The notes under the pieces were generated by a model, which worked only from the letters and a program-made list of their open reading frames with translations, had not been told where the DNA came from and searched no databases. Shown piece by piece: positions 1 through 6,591 of a stretch of DNA of 11,252 nt (position 1 is its first letter; every line of letters begins with the position of its first letter). Origin of the DNA: an uncultured Christensenella sp. (GTDB taxonomy: Bacteria > Bacillota > Clostridia > Christensenellales > UBA1242); NCBI GenBank assembly GCA_905203645.1, contig CAJKWP010000042.1, forward strand, positions 1 to 11,252, in the 5' to 3' direction. Position numbers and translations under genes: made by a program.

Positions 1-759
1 TATCTTTTATTTTCATTTTTTATGCTTTATTTGATTATTCCGCTTATACTTATTTGTGCGGGCTTTTTGTGCGCCCACAGTTTGGAATTTGTAAGCGAAA
101 ACATAATCTCGGTTATCAGCGGAATTTTGGCATACATTGGCACAACAATTTTGGGTATGATTTCGGTTTGGCAAAACAAACAAGCATTTGTTGTCAACAG
201 CAGACTTATGCATTTGCAAAGGTCCGAATTTGAGAAAAACAAATCTTCGATAATAAGGTTCAAACAAGATTGTCAAATTCAAAAAGAAAAATTGCCAGAT
301 GATATTTTTAAAAAAAATAACACCACAGCAATCCAAAATTATTATTTTTTGTCAAGCAACGATTATGACGACAAAAACCAAAATTGCGATTGTTTGACAC
401 TTTATTTTGAAAGCATGGGACACGAACTCAATCAAATAAAAATTTCAAAAATAAAGGTACAAAACAAAAAACAAAGTACAATGTTTTTTCAAACAAAACA
501 TCAATTCAAAACTGGGTTTTGTTATGATTTTGAAAAGCAAGCATACAAACTTATGATACTTTTGATGGACAACAAAAATATGCTTGAAAAGTACGCAAAA
601 GACCAATTCAAAGTTGTGATGAATATCGAACTTTTAAGCAAAGCCAACATCCAATCAAATATGCACGTAACTTTTTGCATAAACGATTATCAAAACACAA
701 AATCAATATCAGACGTGTTTTATTATTATGACAATGATGAAATAACCCAAAACCAATAA
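1..759 (+). CDS. Unrecognised membrane protein, 5' end probably outside the window
   Basis: I do not recognise this gene. Its first ATG is at position 22 and gives 245 residues, but the frame is open to the window edge, the residues before that Met are hydrophobic (YLLFSFF), and no purine-rich ribosome binding site precedes it. The true start therefore probably lies to the left. The N-terminus holds two hydrophobic segments, about residues 2-18 and 28-50 counted from that Met, separated by a short loop. The remaining roughly 195 residues are soluble, rich in Asn, Lys and Gln, with no Walker, protease or nuclease motif that I can see. The likely arrangement is a membrane anchor with one cytoplasmic or external domain. 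The stop codon lies in the loop of the hairpin shared with the convergent helD-like gene. Coding status rests on length, strong Asn/Lys protein character and the clean terminator; function is unknown. Confidence 0.75.
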   Translation, partial: YLLFSFFMLYLIIPLILICAGFLCAHSLEFVSENIISVISGILAYIGTTILGMISVWQNKQAFVVNSRLMHLQRSEFEKNKSSIIRFKQDCQIQKEKLPDDIFKKNNTTAIQNYYFLSSNDYDDKNQNCDCLTLYFESMGHELNQIKISKIKVQNKKQSTMFFQTKHQFKTGFCYDFEKQAYKLMILLMDNKNMLEKYAKDQFKVVMNIELLSKANIQSNMHVTFCINDYQNTKSISDVFYYYDNDEITQNQ

Positions 760-773
760 CGGTTTTGGGTTAT
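742..773. terminator. Perfect 13-bp hairpin shared by two convergent genes
   Basis: Arms 742-754 and 761-773 (ATAACCCAAAACC and its reverse complement) pair perfectly around a 6-base loop that contains the stop codon of the left gene. The stem sits between the two convergent stop codons. Flanking T tracts are weak on both strands, so termination may be inefficient or rely on convergence. Confidence 0.65.
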
Positions 774-782
774 CAAAATATT

Positions 783-2732
783 TTAACCCGAAGTCATAAC
801 AACCAGTTTGTGAAGCGCCCTTGTTGCCCCTACAAACAAAATACTTTTGTTTTGCTTTGTGGTAGGATTGTCCAAAACAGTTATCACCGCATCAAATTCC
901 AGTCCACGACACTTTGAAATTGGCATAACAGGAATGCCCGCAAGAGTATCTTCGTCATACGTAAGATTTTCGTTGTCAAGCACCATATACAAACTTTTGG
1001 CGCGTTTTTTTGTTTTTGTGATAATTGCCACTTTGTTGTATTTTTTTGAAAGTACGTCAAGTTGTTCCATCATTTTTTGCTTGAAATCAGATTGGTCAAA
1101 AGTGATTATTTCAACTTCTTCGCCATCCCTGTTGAAAGGGACAACGTCGCAACTTGGCAAAAGTTCAAATGCAAAGTCATTGATTTGCTTTGTGCTTCTG
1201 TAAGTTTTGTTCAATTTTACAAGTTCGCAATCACCAAAAAGAGCGCAAAGTTTTTGTAAATAATCTTGGTCAAAATCCTTGTAAACCGACTGATAAATAT
1301 CCCCGACTACAGTTTTTGCACAAGGATAAATTTTGTTCAAAACAGCAAATTGCAAAGGCGAATAGTCTTGCATTTCGTCAACGACCAAATGCTTTGTTTC
1401 CTTTTGCACGTCAAAGCCAAAGATATAGCCTTTGATATAAACAAGTCCCGCCAAATCGTCATAGCGAATTTGATTGGTTTGGATTGGTTCAAAACCACAA
1501 AATGCCAAAAAATCATTGTAAATTTCAAAAATATCGCAAGTTTTCAGTTGTGAAAGCAAAATTTTGAAAATGCGATTTTTCAACCTTGCTTTTTCTTTTT
1601 CCGAAAATTCCAATTCGTCGCATACGTAATCGGCTATCCAATCCAGCCTTACAAAAATATCTTTTTGTGCGTAATTTTCAAAATAAAGTTTTTGTATTTT
1701 TTGTTTTTCAACAACTTTTTTGTCAAATTTTATATCTTGTGCAACAAAGTTTGCTTTTGCAAATTCGTCAAGATAGACAAGCAAATTATCCAAAAAGTCA
1801 AAACTTTCTTTGAAACAAATTTGAGCCTTTTGCTCTTCACTTTCAAGCAAGCGTTCAACCATCTCTTCACGACTTTCGCAAGCCATTTTCAGATGTTTTT
1901 TAGCCAAGTTTTCAAACGTTATTTGTGGAATTGCGACTTCGCCCAGTTCAGGCAAAACACCGCTGATATAATCCGAAAACACTTCACTTGGTGACAAAAG
2001 AACAATGTTGTCCGATGTCAAGTTTTTGTATTTGTAAAGCAAATATGCCACACGGTGCAAAGCAACTGTTGTTTTTCCACTGCCGGCATAACCTTGCACA
2101 AGCAAATTTTTTTGATGTTCATTTCGGATAACTTTGTTCTGTTCGGTTTGAATTGTGCTTACAATATTGCAAAGTTTTTCACTTTTGTTTTGACTGAGTG
2201 CCTGTTGCAAAATTTCGTCATCAACATTTATATCGCTGTCAAAATAATATTCCAATTTTTGATTTTTTATTTTGTATTGACGTTTGAGTGTTATTTCGCC
2301 TTGTATTTTCCCTATTGGCGAATCATAAAACGCCTTGCCTTTTGAAAAATCATAAAACATACTGCTTGCAGGTGCACGCCAATCGCAAACAAGCGGAACA
2401 TCACTATCTCCAAGAATGCTTGTTATTCCAATATACAATTTTTGTTTTTGTTCGTCACATGGCACAAAATCTATTCTTCCAAAATATGGCGATTGTTGAC
2501 TTATCAAAAGACGGTCGCAAGTAAGCTTTGCCCACGCAAGTTTTTCTTCTTCACTTCGGATGTCTTCACTTTGCATGGCAACTTCTTCTTCGTCCATGCC
2601 ATAATATTGATCAGAATAAAACTTTGAAAGATAGTCAATTTGACCCTGTTGTTTGTCAATTATATTTTGTATTTTGACAAGCAATTCACTTATTCTTCCA
2701 AGAGTTCTGTCCAAATATTGCTGTTCTTCCAT
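783..2732 (-). CDS. helD: HelD-like RNA polymerase recycling ATPase (superfamily 1 helicase fold)
   Basis: The protein has 649 residues and the superfamily 1 (UvrD/Rep) motifs in order: Walker A GYAGSGKT at 214-221, Walker B VDEMQDYSP at 451-459, GDIYQSV at 477-483, LNKTYRST at 507-514, CRGLEFDAV at 608-616 and the arginine-finger region GATRALHKL at 635-643. The DEMQDYSP form of motif II, the charged N-terminal helical pair (about 1-75) and the block YIGITSILGD...LVCDWRAPASSMFYD at 100-128 are typical of HelD, which in Firmicutes removes RNA polymerase from DNA by inserting its N-terminal coiled coil into the secondary channel. Bacillus subtilis HelD is about 774 residues, so this is a shortened member. 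The ATG follows an AGAAGG site (2738-2743) that overlaps the upstream lipoprotein stop, so the two are probably translationally coupled. A UvrD-like DNA repair helicase is less likely. Confidence 0.88.
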   Translation of the reverse strand: MEEQQYLDRTLGRISELLVKIQNIIDKQQGQIDYLSKFYSDQYYGMDEEEVAMQSEDIRSEEEKLAWAKLTCDRLLISQQSPYFGRIDFVPCDEQKQKLYIGITSILGDSDVPLVCDWRAPASSMFYDFSKGKAFYDSPIGKIQGEITLKRQYKIKNQKLEYYFDSDINVDDEILQQALSQNKSEKLCNIVSTIQTEQNKVIRNEHQKNLLVQGYAGSGKTTVALHRVAYLLYKYKNLTSDNIVLLSPSEVFSDYISGVLPELGEVAIPQITFENLAKKHLKMACESREEMVERLLESEEQKAQICFKESFDFLDNLLVYLDEFAKANFVAQDIKFDKKVVEKQKIQKLYFENYAQKDIFVRLDWIADYVCDELEFSEKEKARLKNRIFKILLSQLKTCDIFEIYNDFLAFCGFEPIQTNQIRYDDLAGLVYIKGYIFGFDVQKETKHLVVDEMQDYSPLQFAVLNKIYPCAKTVVGDIYQSVYKDFDQDYLQKLCALFGDCELVKLNKTYRSTKQINDFAFELLPSCDVVPFNRDGEEVEIITFDQSDFKQKMMEQLDVLSKKYNKVAIITKTKKRAKSLYMVLDNENLTYDEDTLAGIPVMPISKCRGLEFDAVITVLDNPTTKQNKSILFVGATRALHKLVVMTSG

Positions 2733-2741
2733 AAAAACCTT

Positions 2742-3956
2742 CTAACCAAAAAATTCAAGATTTGCTTTTTTTTCTTTGAAACTCAAAACAACCGAATTTC
2801 CGTCACCTGCAGAATGAACAGCAAATGTGTTCATATTTTGAGTGGCAAGTTTGATATCAATTCCCTTGCCCAAAATCAATTTTTGACTTGCACCTTCACT
2901 TTGCAGCCTGCTTTCAAGCACAAAACTTTGGTTCAAGCCCAATGGTTTGCCGTCGGCAGTAGGTGTAACATTTACAACTTGTTTTGATACATACTTGTTG
3001 TTACCTTGAAAATATATTTCGCCATTTGCAGAAAGTTGACCTTCCAGATGACATTTCAAATCATAAGCAAAATACCCAGTTTGTTTGTTGAAAATCACTG
3101 TTGTATTTGAAAAACTGTTGTCCATACGCAGTGTCTGTTGTGAAGAAACATTGCCGTCAATTTTTACAGTGTCTTGCAAATAAAAGTGTCCATTTTGTTT
3201 CAAAAAATATTTGCTTTCGTGTTCATAAGTTTTTTCAACCACGCCAGAAGAATTTTCAACTGTTTTGCTGGCATTGATTGTAACTTGTATATATTTTTTT
3301 GGTGAAGTAACCGATGTTGTTTCGATTGTACGCTTTGTGATTATGTTTTTGCCATCTTTGGTTTGAGTTTGTTCAACTGCACTTCCAAGTGGCGAAAGTA
3401 CACAATTTTTCACAATCGATTTGATATTGAAAACATTGTTTTCGCCTTTTTCCAACGTGATATCCAAAGTTGTTTGAACAGGAATTTCAAACACAAGTTT
3501 GTCAACATCATTATCAAAATTTTTGTCAATGCAACGAGTGAAAATATGATCATACGTCACACGATAAGTGTTTCCACTTACAAGTTCAATTTTGTAATTT
3601 TTCAAATTTTCAAAATCAAAAATAACGCTTTTTTCACGGTTTTCAAAGCAGTCAATAGTTGCGATGCAATCCCGCACAACATTCAAAACGTTTTGATTGT
3701 TGGAAATTATCGAAACGTATTTTTTGATATCTGTTTCCAAAGATTTGTTGTCGCTTTGCTCACCAACACAACCGATTGCAGATTGTTGCAGTTGATTTTG
3801 CAAGTTGTCAACCTGATAATAATATTCCCATGCTGAAAATTCAGTAGCCTTTGTCACAAGTGGATTTTCGGGCAATTCAGTTTGATCACAGCCACAAACA
3901 AGCACACAAACAAACAAAAGCAAAAATGCCACAAGGGGTTTCAAAATCTTTTTCAA
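2742..3956 (-). CDS. Predicted lipoprotein of unknown function
   Basis: The 404-residue product begins with a classic lipoprotein signal: MKK, a hydrophobic stretch of about 17 residues and the lipobox VCGC, with Cys23 as the lipid-modified residue followed by Asp. It should therefore be anchored to the outer face of the membrane. The start codon is TTG (3954-3956), chosen because a strong GGAGG (3963-3967) stands 6 bases upstream and a good promoter just beyond that. The mature part is rich in Ser, Thr, Asn, Val and alternating hydrophobic residues, suggesting a largely beta structure, and I see no catalytic motif. The first of two genes in an operon with the helD-like gene, which starts 9 bases after its stop codon begins. 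Why an exported lipoprotein would be coupled to an RNA polymerase motor is not evident; I do not recognise the family. Confidence 0.87.
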   Translation of the reverse strand: MKKILKPLVAFLLLFVCVLVCGCDQTELPENPLVTKATEFSAWEYYYQVDNLQNQLQQSAIGCVGEQSDNKSLETDIKKYVSIISNNQNVLNVVRDCIATIDCFENREKSVIFDFENLKNYKIELVSGNTYRVTYDHIFTRCIDKNFDNDVDKLVFEIPVQTTLDITLEKGENNVFNIKSIVKNCVLSPLGSAVEQTQTKDGKNIITKRTIETTSVTSPKKYIQVTINASKTVENSSGVVEKTYEHESKYFLKQNGHFYLQDTVKIDGNVSSQQTLRMDNSFSNTTVIFNKQTGYFAYDLKCHLEGQLSANGEIYFQGNNKYVSKQVVNVTPTADGKPLGLNQSFVLESRLQSEGASQKLILGKGIDIKLATQNMNTFAVHSAGDGNSVVLSFKEKKANLEFFG

Positions 3957-3977
3957 AACAAACCTCCATTTGTCAAA

Positions 3978-4006
3978 ATTATATCAATTTATATCACTTT
4001 GTGCAA
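3978..4006 (-). promoter_or_regulatory. Sigma-A-like promoter of the lipoprotein-helD operon
   Basis: On the minus strand TTGCAC (4001-4006) is followed by exactly 17 bases and then TATAAT (3978-3983), a consensus -10 box. Transcription would begin near 3971, giving a very short leader of about 15 bases that carries the GGAGG site of the TTG-started lipoprotein. Confidence 0.75.
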
Positions 4007-4036
4007 ACATTTGATACATTTATCCCAAAAATCAAA

Positions 4037-4048
4037 GCAAATATTTGC
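4037..4048. promoter_or_regulatory. 12-bp palindrome between divergent promoters, candidate operator
   Basis: GCAAATATTTGC is a perfect palindrome. It overlaps the proposed -35 box of the right-hand gene and lies about 31 bases upstream of the -35 box of the lipoprotein gene, so a dimeric regulator bound here could act on either. In such AT-rich DNA a 12-bp palindrome can arise by chance, and no regulator gene is visible nearby. Confidence 0.3.
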
Positions 4049-4073
4049 ATAAAAACAAAAAATATACTAAAAT
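4045..4073 (+). promoter_or_regulatory. Promoter of the CYTH-like gene
   Basis: TTGCAT (4045-4050), 17 bases, then TAAAAT (4068-4073). A second possible -10 box, TATACT (4063-4068), overlaps it but lacks a -35 at the right distance. The leader to the ATG at 4100 would be about 20 bases and contains AGGAGA. Confidence 0.55.
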
Positions 4074-4099
4074 AAAATTAATATTTAAGGAGATATTGA

Positions 4100-4867
4100 A
4101 TGGGAACTTTTATCCACATCAAAACCCAAGGAATCAAAAATTATATCGCTGTGACCGAAAAGCCATTTGGCAAAGTTTTGGCACTTGAAAAAAAATTGAG
4201 TCTTCACCGCTTCTCTTTTGTAAAACAATACAAAATGAGCGAAATTTTTTTTGATACTCCAAACGACCTTTTGTCCAAAGCAGGCATCGTTGTAAGCAAA
4301 ACAATTACTCCCGAAAAAGCCTATTTCAAAGTTGAACGCCAGTCTTTTTCGCTCAAACAACTCTCTCGCCTGAAAGAAACAATCTTTATCCACGAAGTTG
4401 GTCCCCGCGACAGTGTTGCCGATCATGCTTTCTTTTTGGTTGACGGTATAAAAGCACTGTTCACCACACAATTCACAATTGATCTTGAAAATGTCTTAAA
4501 AAACTTGCAACCAATCATTACAGTAAACTCTGTGATGCAAGAATGGAACGTTTTGAGCGGTGGTGGATTCAAATGCAAAATATTTTACAAAACATCAAAA
4601 ATAATAAACATTGAAACAAAGCGCAAAAACGAATTCAAATCAATGCGTTTGGAACTTGATTGCGCCGAAACATATCTTCCCGCATTTGATTATTTGGTTG
4701 ACCAAATTGACAAAAATTGCAAAGATTTTGTCATCAATACCGAATCCCTTTTTGATTATTGCTTGCGTCTTACAAAACCATTGCCCGAAAAGAAAAAACT
4801 TACGCGCGAAGAAAAACTCGCACTCAAACAAAAAACAAAAAAAGCCGAAGAATCTATCCAGGGTTAA
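4100..4867 (+). CDS. Divergent CYTH-like (triphosphate tunnel) protein
   Basis: The 255-residue soluble protein starts at an ATG 6 bases after AGGAGA (4088-4093). The segment SEIFFDTPNDLLSKAGIVV (47-65) closely resembles the conserved Y/F-DTP...L...G strand-turn of CYTH domains, and a later strand SMRLELD (181-187) fits the acidic strand of the tunnel. CYTH proteins hydrolyse or bind triphosphates such as thiamine triphosphate, ATP or inorganic tripolyphosphate with a metal ion. However, I cannot find the usual N-terminal ExExK metal-binding motif, so the enzyme may be inactive, degenerate or only superficially similar. The last 30 residues are very basic (KKK, KQKTKK), possibly binding nucleic acid or polyphosphate. 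It is a single-gene unit, divergent from the lipoprotein-helD operon and closed by a strong terminator. The family call is an inference from motif shape. Confidence 0.8.
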   Translation: MGTFIHIKTQGIKNYIAVTEKPFGKVLALEKKLSLHRFSFVKQYKMSEIFFDTPNDLLSKAGIVVSKTITPEKAYFKVERQSFSLKQLSRLKETIFIHEVGPRDSVADHAFFLVDGIKALFTTQFTIDLENVLKNLQPIITVNSVMQEWNVLSGGGFKCKIFYKTSKIINIETKRKNEFKSMRLELDCAETYLPAFDYLVDQIDKNCKDFVINTESLFDYCLRLTKPLPEKKKLTREEKLALKQKTKKAEESIQG

Positions 4868-4879
4868 AATCAAACAAAA

Positions 4880-4940
4880 AAACACCACAAGATTTCATTG
4901 GGGTTCACCCCATCATCAAATGGTGTTCTTTTTTTATATT
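4880..4940. terminator. Bidirectional intrinsic terminator
   Basis: Outer arms AACACCA (4880-4886) and TGGTGTT (4920-4926) enclose an inner hairpin TGGGG-TTCA-CCCCA (4898-4911). On the plus strand the stem is followed by CTTTTTTT, and on the minus strand by TTTTTTTGTTTG, so it can stop both the CYTH-like gene and the convergent Lys/Glu-rich gene. Confidence 0.85.
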
Positions 4941-4943
4941 TTT

Positions 4944-5918
4944 TTATTCGTTTTCATTGTTTACTTTTTTGTTTTGAGTAACACTTTGGATTTCACCATC
5001 TTTTTTGCTTACGGTTACTTTCAAAACGTTGTTTGAAGCCAAACTTTCAATAACTTCCAATGCTTCTTGTTTTGTACGGCATCTTTTTGTTGCTCTTTCG
5101 TTGCCTTCACGTTTTACAACCCAGTCAAGTTTTTCTGGATCATAAACAACGATATAACTTGGTTTTTCTTCGGTGTGTTCAGCCGTTTCTTCAACAACTT
5201 CTTCTTTTGCTGGCTTTTCTTTTTCTGCTTTTTGTTTTGGTTCTTGTTTTTCTTTTGCAGATTTCTTTGTTTGTTTTTCTGCTTTTACTTCTTCTTTTTC
5301 AACTTTAGCAGGTTTTTCAGCTTTTGTTTTTGAAGATTTTGTTTGTTTTTCTTCAACTTTTTCTTCTTTTTTTGTTTCAGCTTTTGCTTCTGCTTTCACT
5401 TCTGCTTTTTTTGCTGATTTTTCTTTTGCAGTTTTTTCAGTTTTTGAATTTTCTGACTTTTTTGTTTGTTTGCCAGTTGCAACCTTTTTGTTTTCAGTTT
5501 TTGTTTCTTTTTCTTCTTTTTCAGTCTTTACTTTTGGTTCTTCTGTTTTTTCTTCTTTTGCTTTTGATTTGCTTTGTGAAGATTTTGTTTCAGCTTTTTT
5601 TTCACTGGATTTTTTTGTGTTTCGACTTGATTTTGTTGAAGTGTTCTTTTTGTCAGAAGGTTTTGTTTTTGTTTGTTTTTCTTCTGCTTCTTGTTTTACT
5701 TCTTCGTTCGCTTTTGTTTGTTCAGCTTGTTGATTTGTGGTTTCTTCAGCATTTGTGACTTTTTCATTTTGTTCTTGCCTCATAACAAGTTTTTGTTGTC
5801 TTGCTTCTTTTGAACGTTTGTTTGAAATTGAAACTTGTACAATCCAATAAATTGTTACTGCCAAAAACAAAACACCAGCAACCAAAAAGTACCAATACTT
5901 GCTTAAAAATTCACCCAT
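4944..5918 (-). CDS. Membrane-anchored Lys/Glu-rich protein with C-terminal DUF2188-like domain
   Basis: The 324-residue protein has three parts. A single transmembrane helix covers about residues 9-29 and is followed by a basic run (NKRSKEAR), which by the positive-inside rule places the rest in the cytoplasm. Residues 40-252 are a low-complexity tail dominated by Lys, Glu, Ala, Thr and Ser, probably disordered or loosely helical. Residues about 255-318 form a compact domain (YIVVYDPEKLDWVVKREG, then RTKQEALEVIESLASNN and SKKDGEIQSV) that matches the pattern of DUF2188, a small domain of unknown function. The ATG follows AAAGGAG (5929-5935) with 10 bases spacing. It has its own promoter and ends at a bidirectional terminator. 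The tail could be a flexible tether holding the domain away from the membrane, or it could bind an anionic partner; neither is shown. Opposite-strand open frames here are Phe/Ser/Leu-rich shadows of the repetitive codons. Confidence 0.9.
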   Translation of the reverse strand: MGEFLSKYWYFLVAGVLFLAVTIYWIVQVSISNKRSKEARQQKLVMRQEQNEKVTNAEETTNQQAEQTKANEEVKQEAEEKQTKTKPSDKKNTSTKSSRNTKKSSEKKAETKSSQSKSKAKEEKTEEPKVKTEKEEKETKTENKKVATGKQTKKSENSKTEKTAKEKSAKKAEVKAEAKAETKKEEKVEEKQTKSSKTKAEKPAKVEKEEVKAEKQTKKSAKEKQEPKQKAEKEKPAKEEVVEETAEHTEEKPSYIVVYDPEKLDWVVKREGNERATKRCRTKQEALEVIESLASNNVLKVTVSKKDGEIQSVTQNKKVNNENE

Positions 5919-5951
5919 TTTGATTTTTCTCCTTTATGTATATCAAAAACA

Positions 5952-5980
5952 ATTATATACCAAATGTCGAAAATTTTCAA
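5952..5980 (-). promoter_or_regulatory. Sigma-A-like promoter of the Lys/Glu-rich gene
   Basis: TTGAAA (5975-5980), 17 bases, then consensus TATAAT (5952-5957) on the minus strand. Start of transcription is expected near 5945, about 27 bases before the ATG, leaving the AAAGGAG site in the leader. Confidence 0.75.
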
Positions 5981-6035
5981 GGTCTTTTTTGACATTTTTC
6001 AAATTTAATTTTAAAATTTTTATATCACTCAAAAT

Positions 6036-6084
6036 AAAAAAATCTTGCAATCAAAACTTTTCAAAACAGTTATGTTGCAAGATT
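6036..6084 (-). terminator. Intrinsic terminator of the YjzC-like gene
   Basis: Arms AATCTTGCAA (6041-6050) and TTGCAAGATT (6075-6084) pair perfectly over 10 bp, with a 24-base loop that can form a small inner AACT/AGTT stem. On the minus strand a T-rich tract (TTTTTTATTTTG) follows directly. Confidence 0.75.
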
Positions 6085-6112
6085 CTTTTTCTACAAACTT
6101 TTCAAAGCAAAA

Positions 6113-6271
6113 TTATGCTTGTTCATAGTAACTGCCTTCGTGTTGAGTGGCAGGGAATCTTTGTCCTTTTTCAAGATAAACTGTTCCACCATTTCTGCCG
6201 TTTACATCATAAGCAGTGTAGTTTCCAGTTACAGGTGCTTCTTCACCTGGTCTGTAAGTTTGTTTTTCCAT
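6113..6271 (-). CDS. YjzC-like small protein, 52 residues
   Basis: This short reading frame starts at an ATG 6 bases after a GGAGG site (6278-6282) and ends with TAA just before a clean terminator, so it is well supported despite its size. The product begins MEKQTYRPGEEAPVTGNYTA and continues through GGTVYLEKGQRFPATQ. The pattern [FY]-x-PG-x-x-AP-x-[ST]-G-x-Y near the start, followed by a V-x-L-x-KG-x-x-FP segment, is that of YjzC-like proteins, small beta-rich proteins of unknown function widespread in Firmicutes. Unlike relatives with a Cys or His pair near the C-terminus, this one has no cysteine. No convincing sigma-A promoter is visible; the region from 6283 to 6345 holds an inverted repeat instead. 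Cytoplasmic location is inferred from the absence of a signal peptide. Family assignment is from memory of the pattern. Confidence 0.87.
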   Translation of the reverse strand: MEKQTYRPGEEAPVTGNYTAYDVNGRNGGTVYLEKGQRFPATQHEGSYYEQA

Positions 6272-6326
6272 TTTTAACCTCCAATGTTAAGGTGTGCAAA
6301 TTCACTTTTACTATGCATGTAACCTT

Positions 6327-6343
6327 TTGTCTTTTTTTGACAA
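6327..6343. promoter_or_regulatory. Inverted repeat TTGTC-T7-GACAA upstream of the YjzC-like gene
   Basis: A 5-bp inverted repeat with a T7 centre, 56 bases upstream of the YjzC-like start. A related GTC-T6-GAC element lies at 5982-5993, directly upstream of the -35 box of the next gene. It could be a shared operator; it could also be chance in T-rich DNA. Confidence 0.25.
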
Positions 6344-6357
6344 ATTCTTAGCAAACA

Positions 6358-6400
6358 ATCAATATCATTTGCTTTGGCAAATCATTGCGTAGCAATATCA
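6358..6400. repeat. Tandem small-hairpin repeat, about 16 bases per unit
   Basis: Read on the minus strand the stretch consists of units beginning GAT: GAT-ATTGC-TAC-GCAAT is followed by GATTTGC-CAAA-GCAAAT and then by GATATTG. Each complete unit folds into a 5-6 bp hairpin (arms 6384-6388/6392-6396 and 6367-6372/6377-6382), and the octamer CAATATCA recurs at 6360-6367 and 6393-6400. It has no coding capacity and no T tract of its own, and sits beside the tRNA gene terminators. Confidence 0.6.
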
Positions 6401-6401
6401 C

Positions 6402-6432
6402 CAAAAAAATGCAATGTTCAATTTTCATTGCA
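6402..6432 (-). terminator. Second hairpin terminator downstream of tRNA-Glu
   Basis: On the minus strand TGCAATG (6426-6432) and CATTGCA (6410-6416) form a 7-bp stem with a 9-base loop, followed by a T7 run and GG. It immediately follows the first tRNA terminator, so the two act in tandem or this one is left from a lost gene. Confidence 0.6.
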
Positions 6433-6458
6433 AACAAAAAAAGCCCTTCAAAAGGCTT
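6433..6458 (-). terminator. Intrinsic terminator of tRNA-Glu
   Basis: On the minus strand AAGCC and GGCTT (6454-6458 and 6441-6445) form a stem, which can also shift to CCTT/AAGG, followed by T7 and GTTTG. It begins only 12 bases after the CCA end of the tRNA. Confidence 0.8.
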
Positions 6459-6469
6459 CTTTTTCAATT

Positions 6470-6544
6470 TGGTACCCTCAAGGGGAATCGAACCCCTGAC
6501 TTCGCCGTGAGAGGGCGATGTATTAGCCGCTTTACCATGAGGGC
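6470..6544 (-). tRNA. tRNA-Glu, anticodon CTC
   Basis: The cloverleaf is complete over 75 bases on the minus strand: acceptor GCCCTCA pairs with TGAGGGT, a short D stem GTA/TAC encloses AAGCGGCTAA, the anticodon stem TCGCC/GGCGA carries the loop CTCTCAC (anticodon CTC at positions 34-36, reading GAG), and the T arm AGGGG-TTCGAAT-CCCCT follows a 4-base variable region. The discriminator A and CCA end are encoded (6470-6473). The TGG-TAAAGCGG D arm and the CCCTCTCACGGC core are typical of bacterial tRNA-Glu. Its own promoter and terminator show a single-gene unit. Confidence 0.96.
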
Positions 6545-6554
6545 AAGCACAGAT

Positions 6555-6583
6555 ATCTTAGCATTCTTATCAAAAAAAATCAA
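6555..6583 (-). promoter_or_regulatory. Extended -10 promoter of tRNA-Glu
   Basis: TTGATT (6578-6583), 17 bases, then TAAGAT (6555-6560) preceded by TGC, which makes an extended -10 element. Transcription would start about 4 bases before the mature tRNA 5' end. Confidence 0.65.
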
Positions 6584-6591
6584 CATTTTTT

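Noticed and set aside
4085..4471. 128-residue minus-strand frame opposite the CYTH-like gene
   Set aside because: No RBS, no family pattern, and the plus-strand frame has promoter, RBS and terminator.
5060..5758. Long plus-strand open frames (up to 186 residues) rich in Phe, Ser, Leu and Val
   Set aside because: They are mirror images of the Lys/Glu-rich codons on the minus strand, with no RBS and no domain; the minus-strand gene has promoter, RBS and terminator.
6300..6320. CATAGTA upstream of the YjzC-like gene as a sporulation sigma F/G -10 box
   Set aside because: No matching -35 element stands at 17-18 bases, so the resemblance is not enough to call a promoter.
6358..6400. CRISPR array
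   Set aside because: The repeats are about 16 bases, directly adjacent with no unique spacers, and no cas gene is present.
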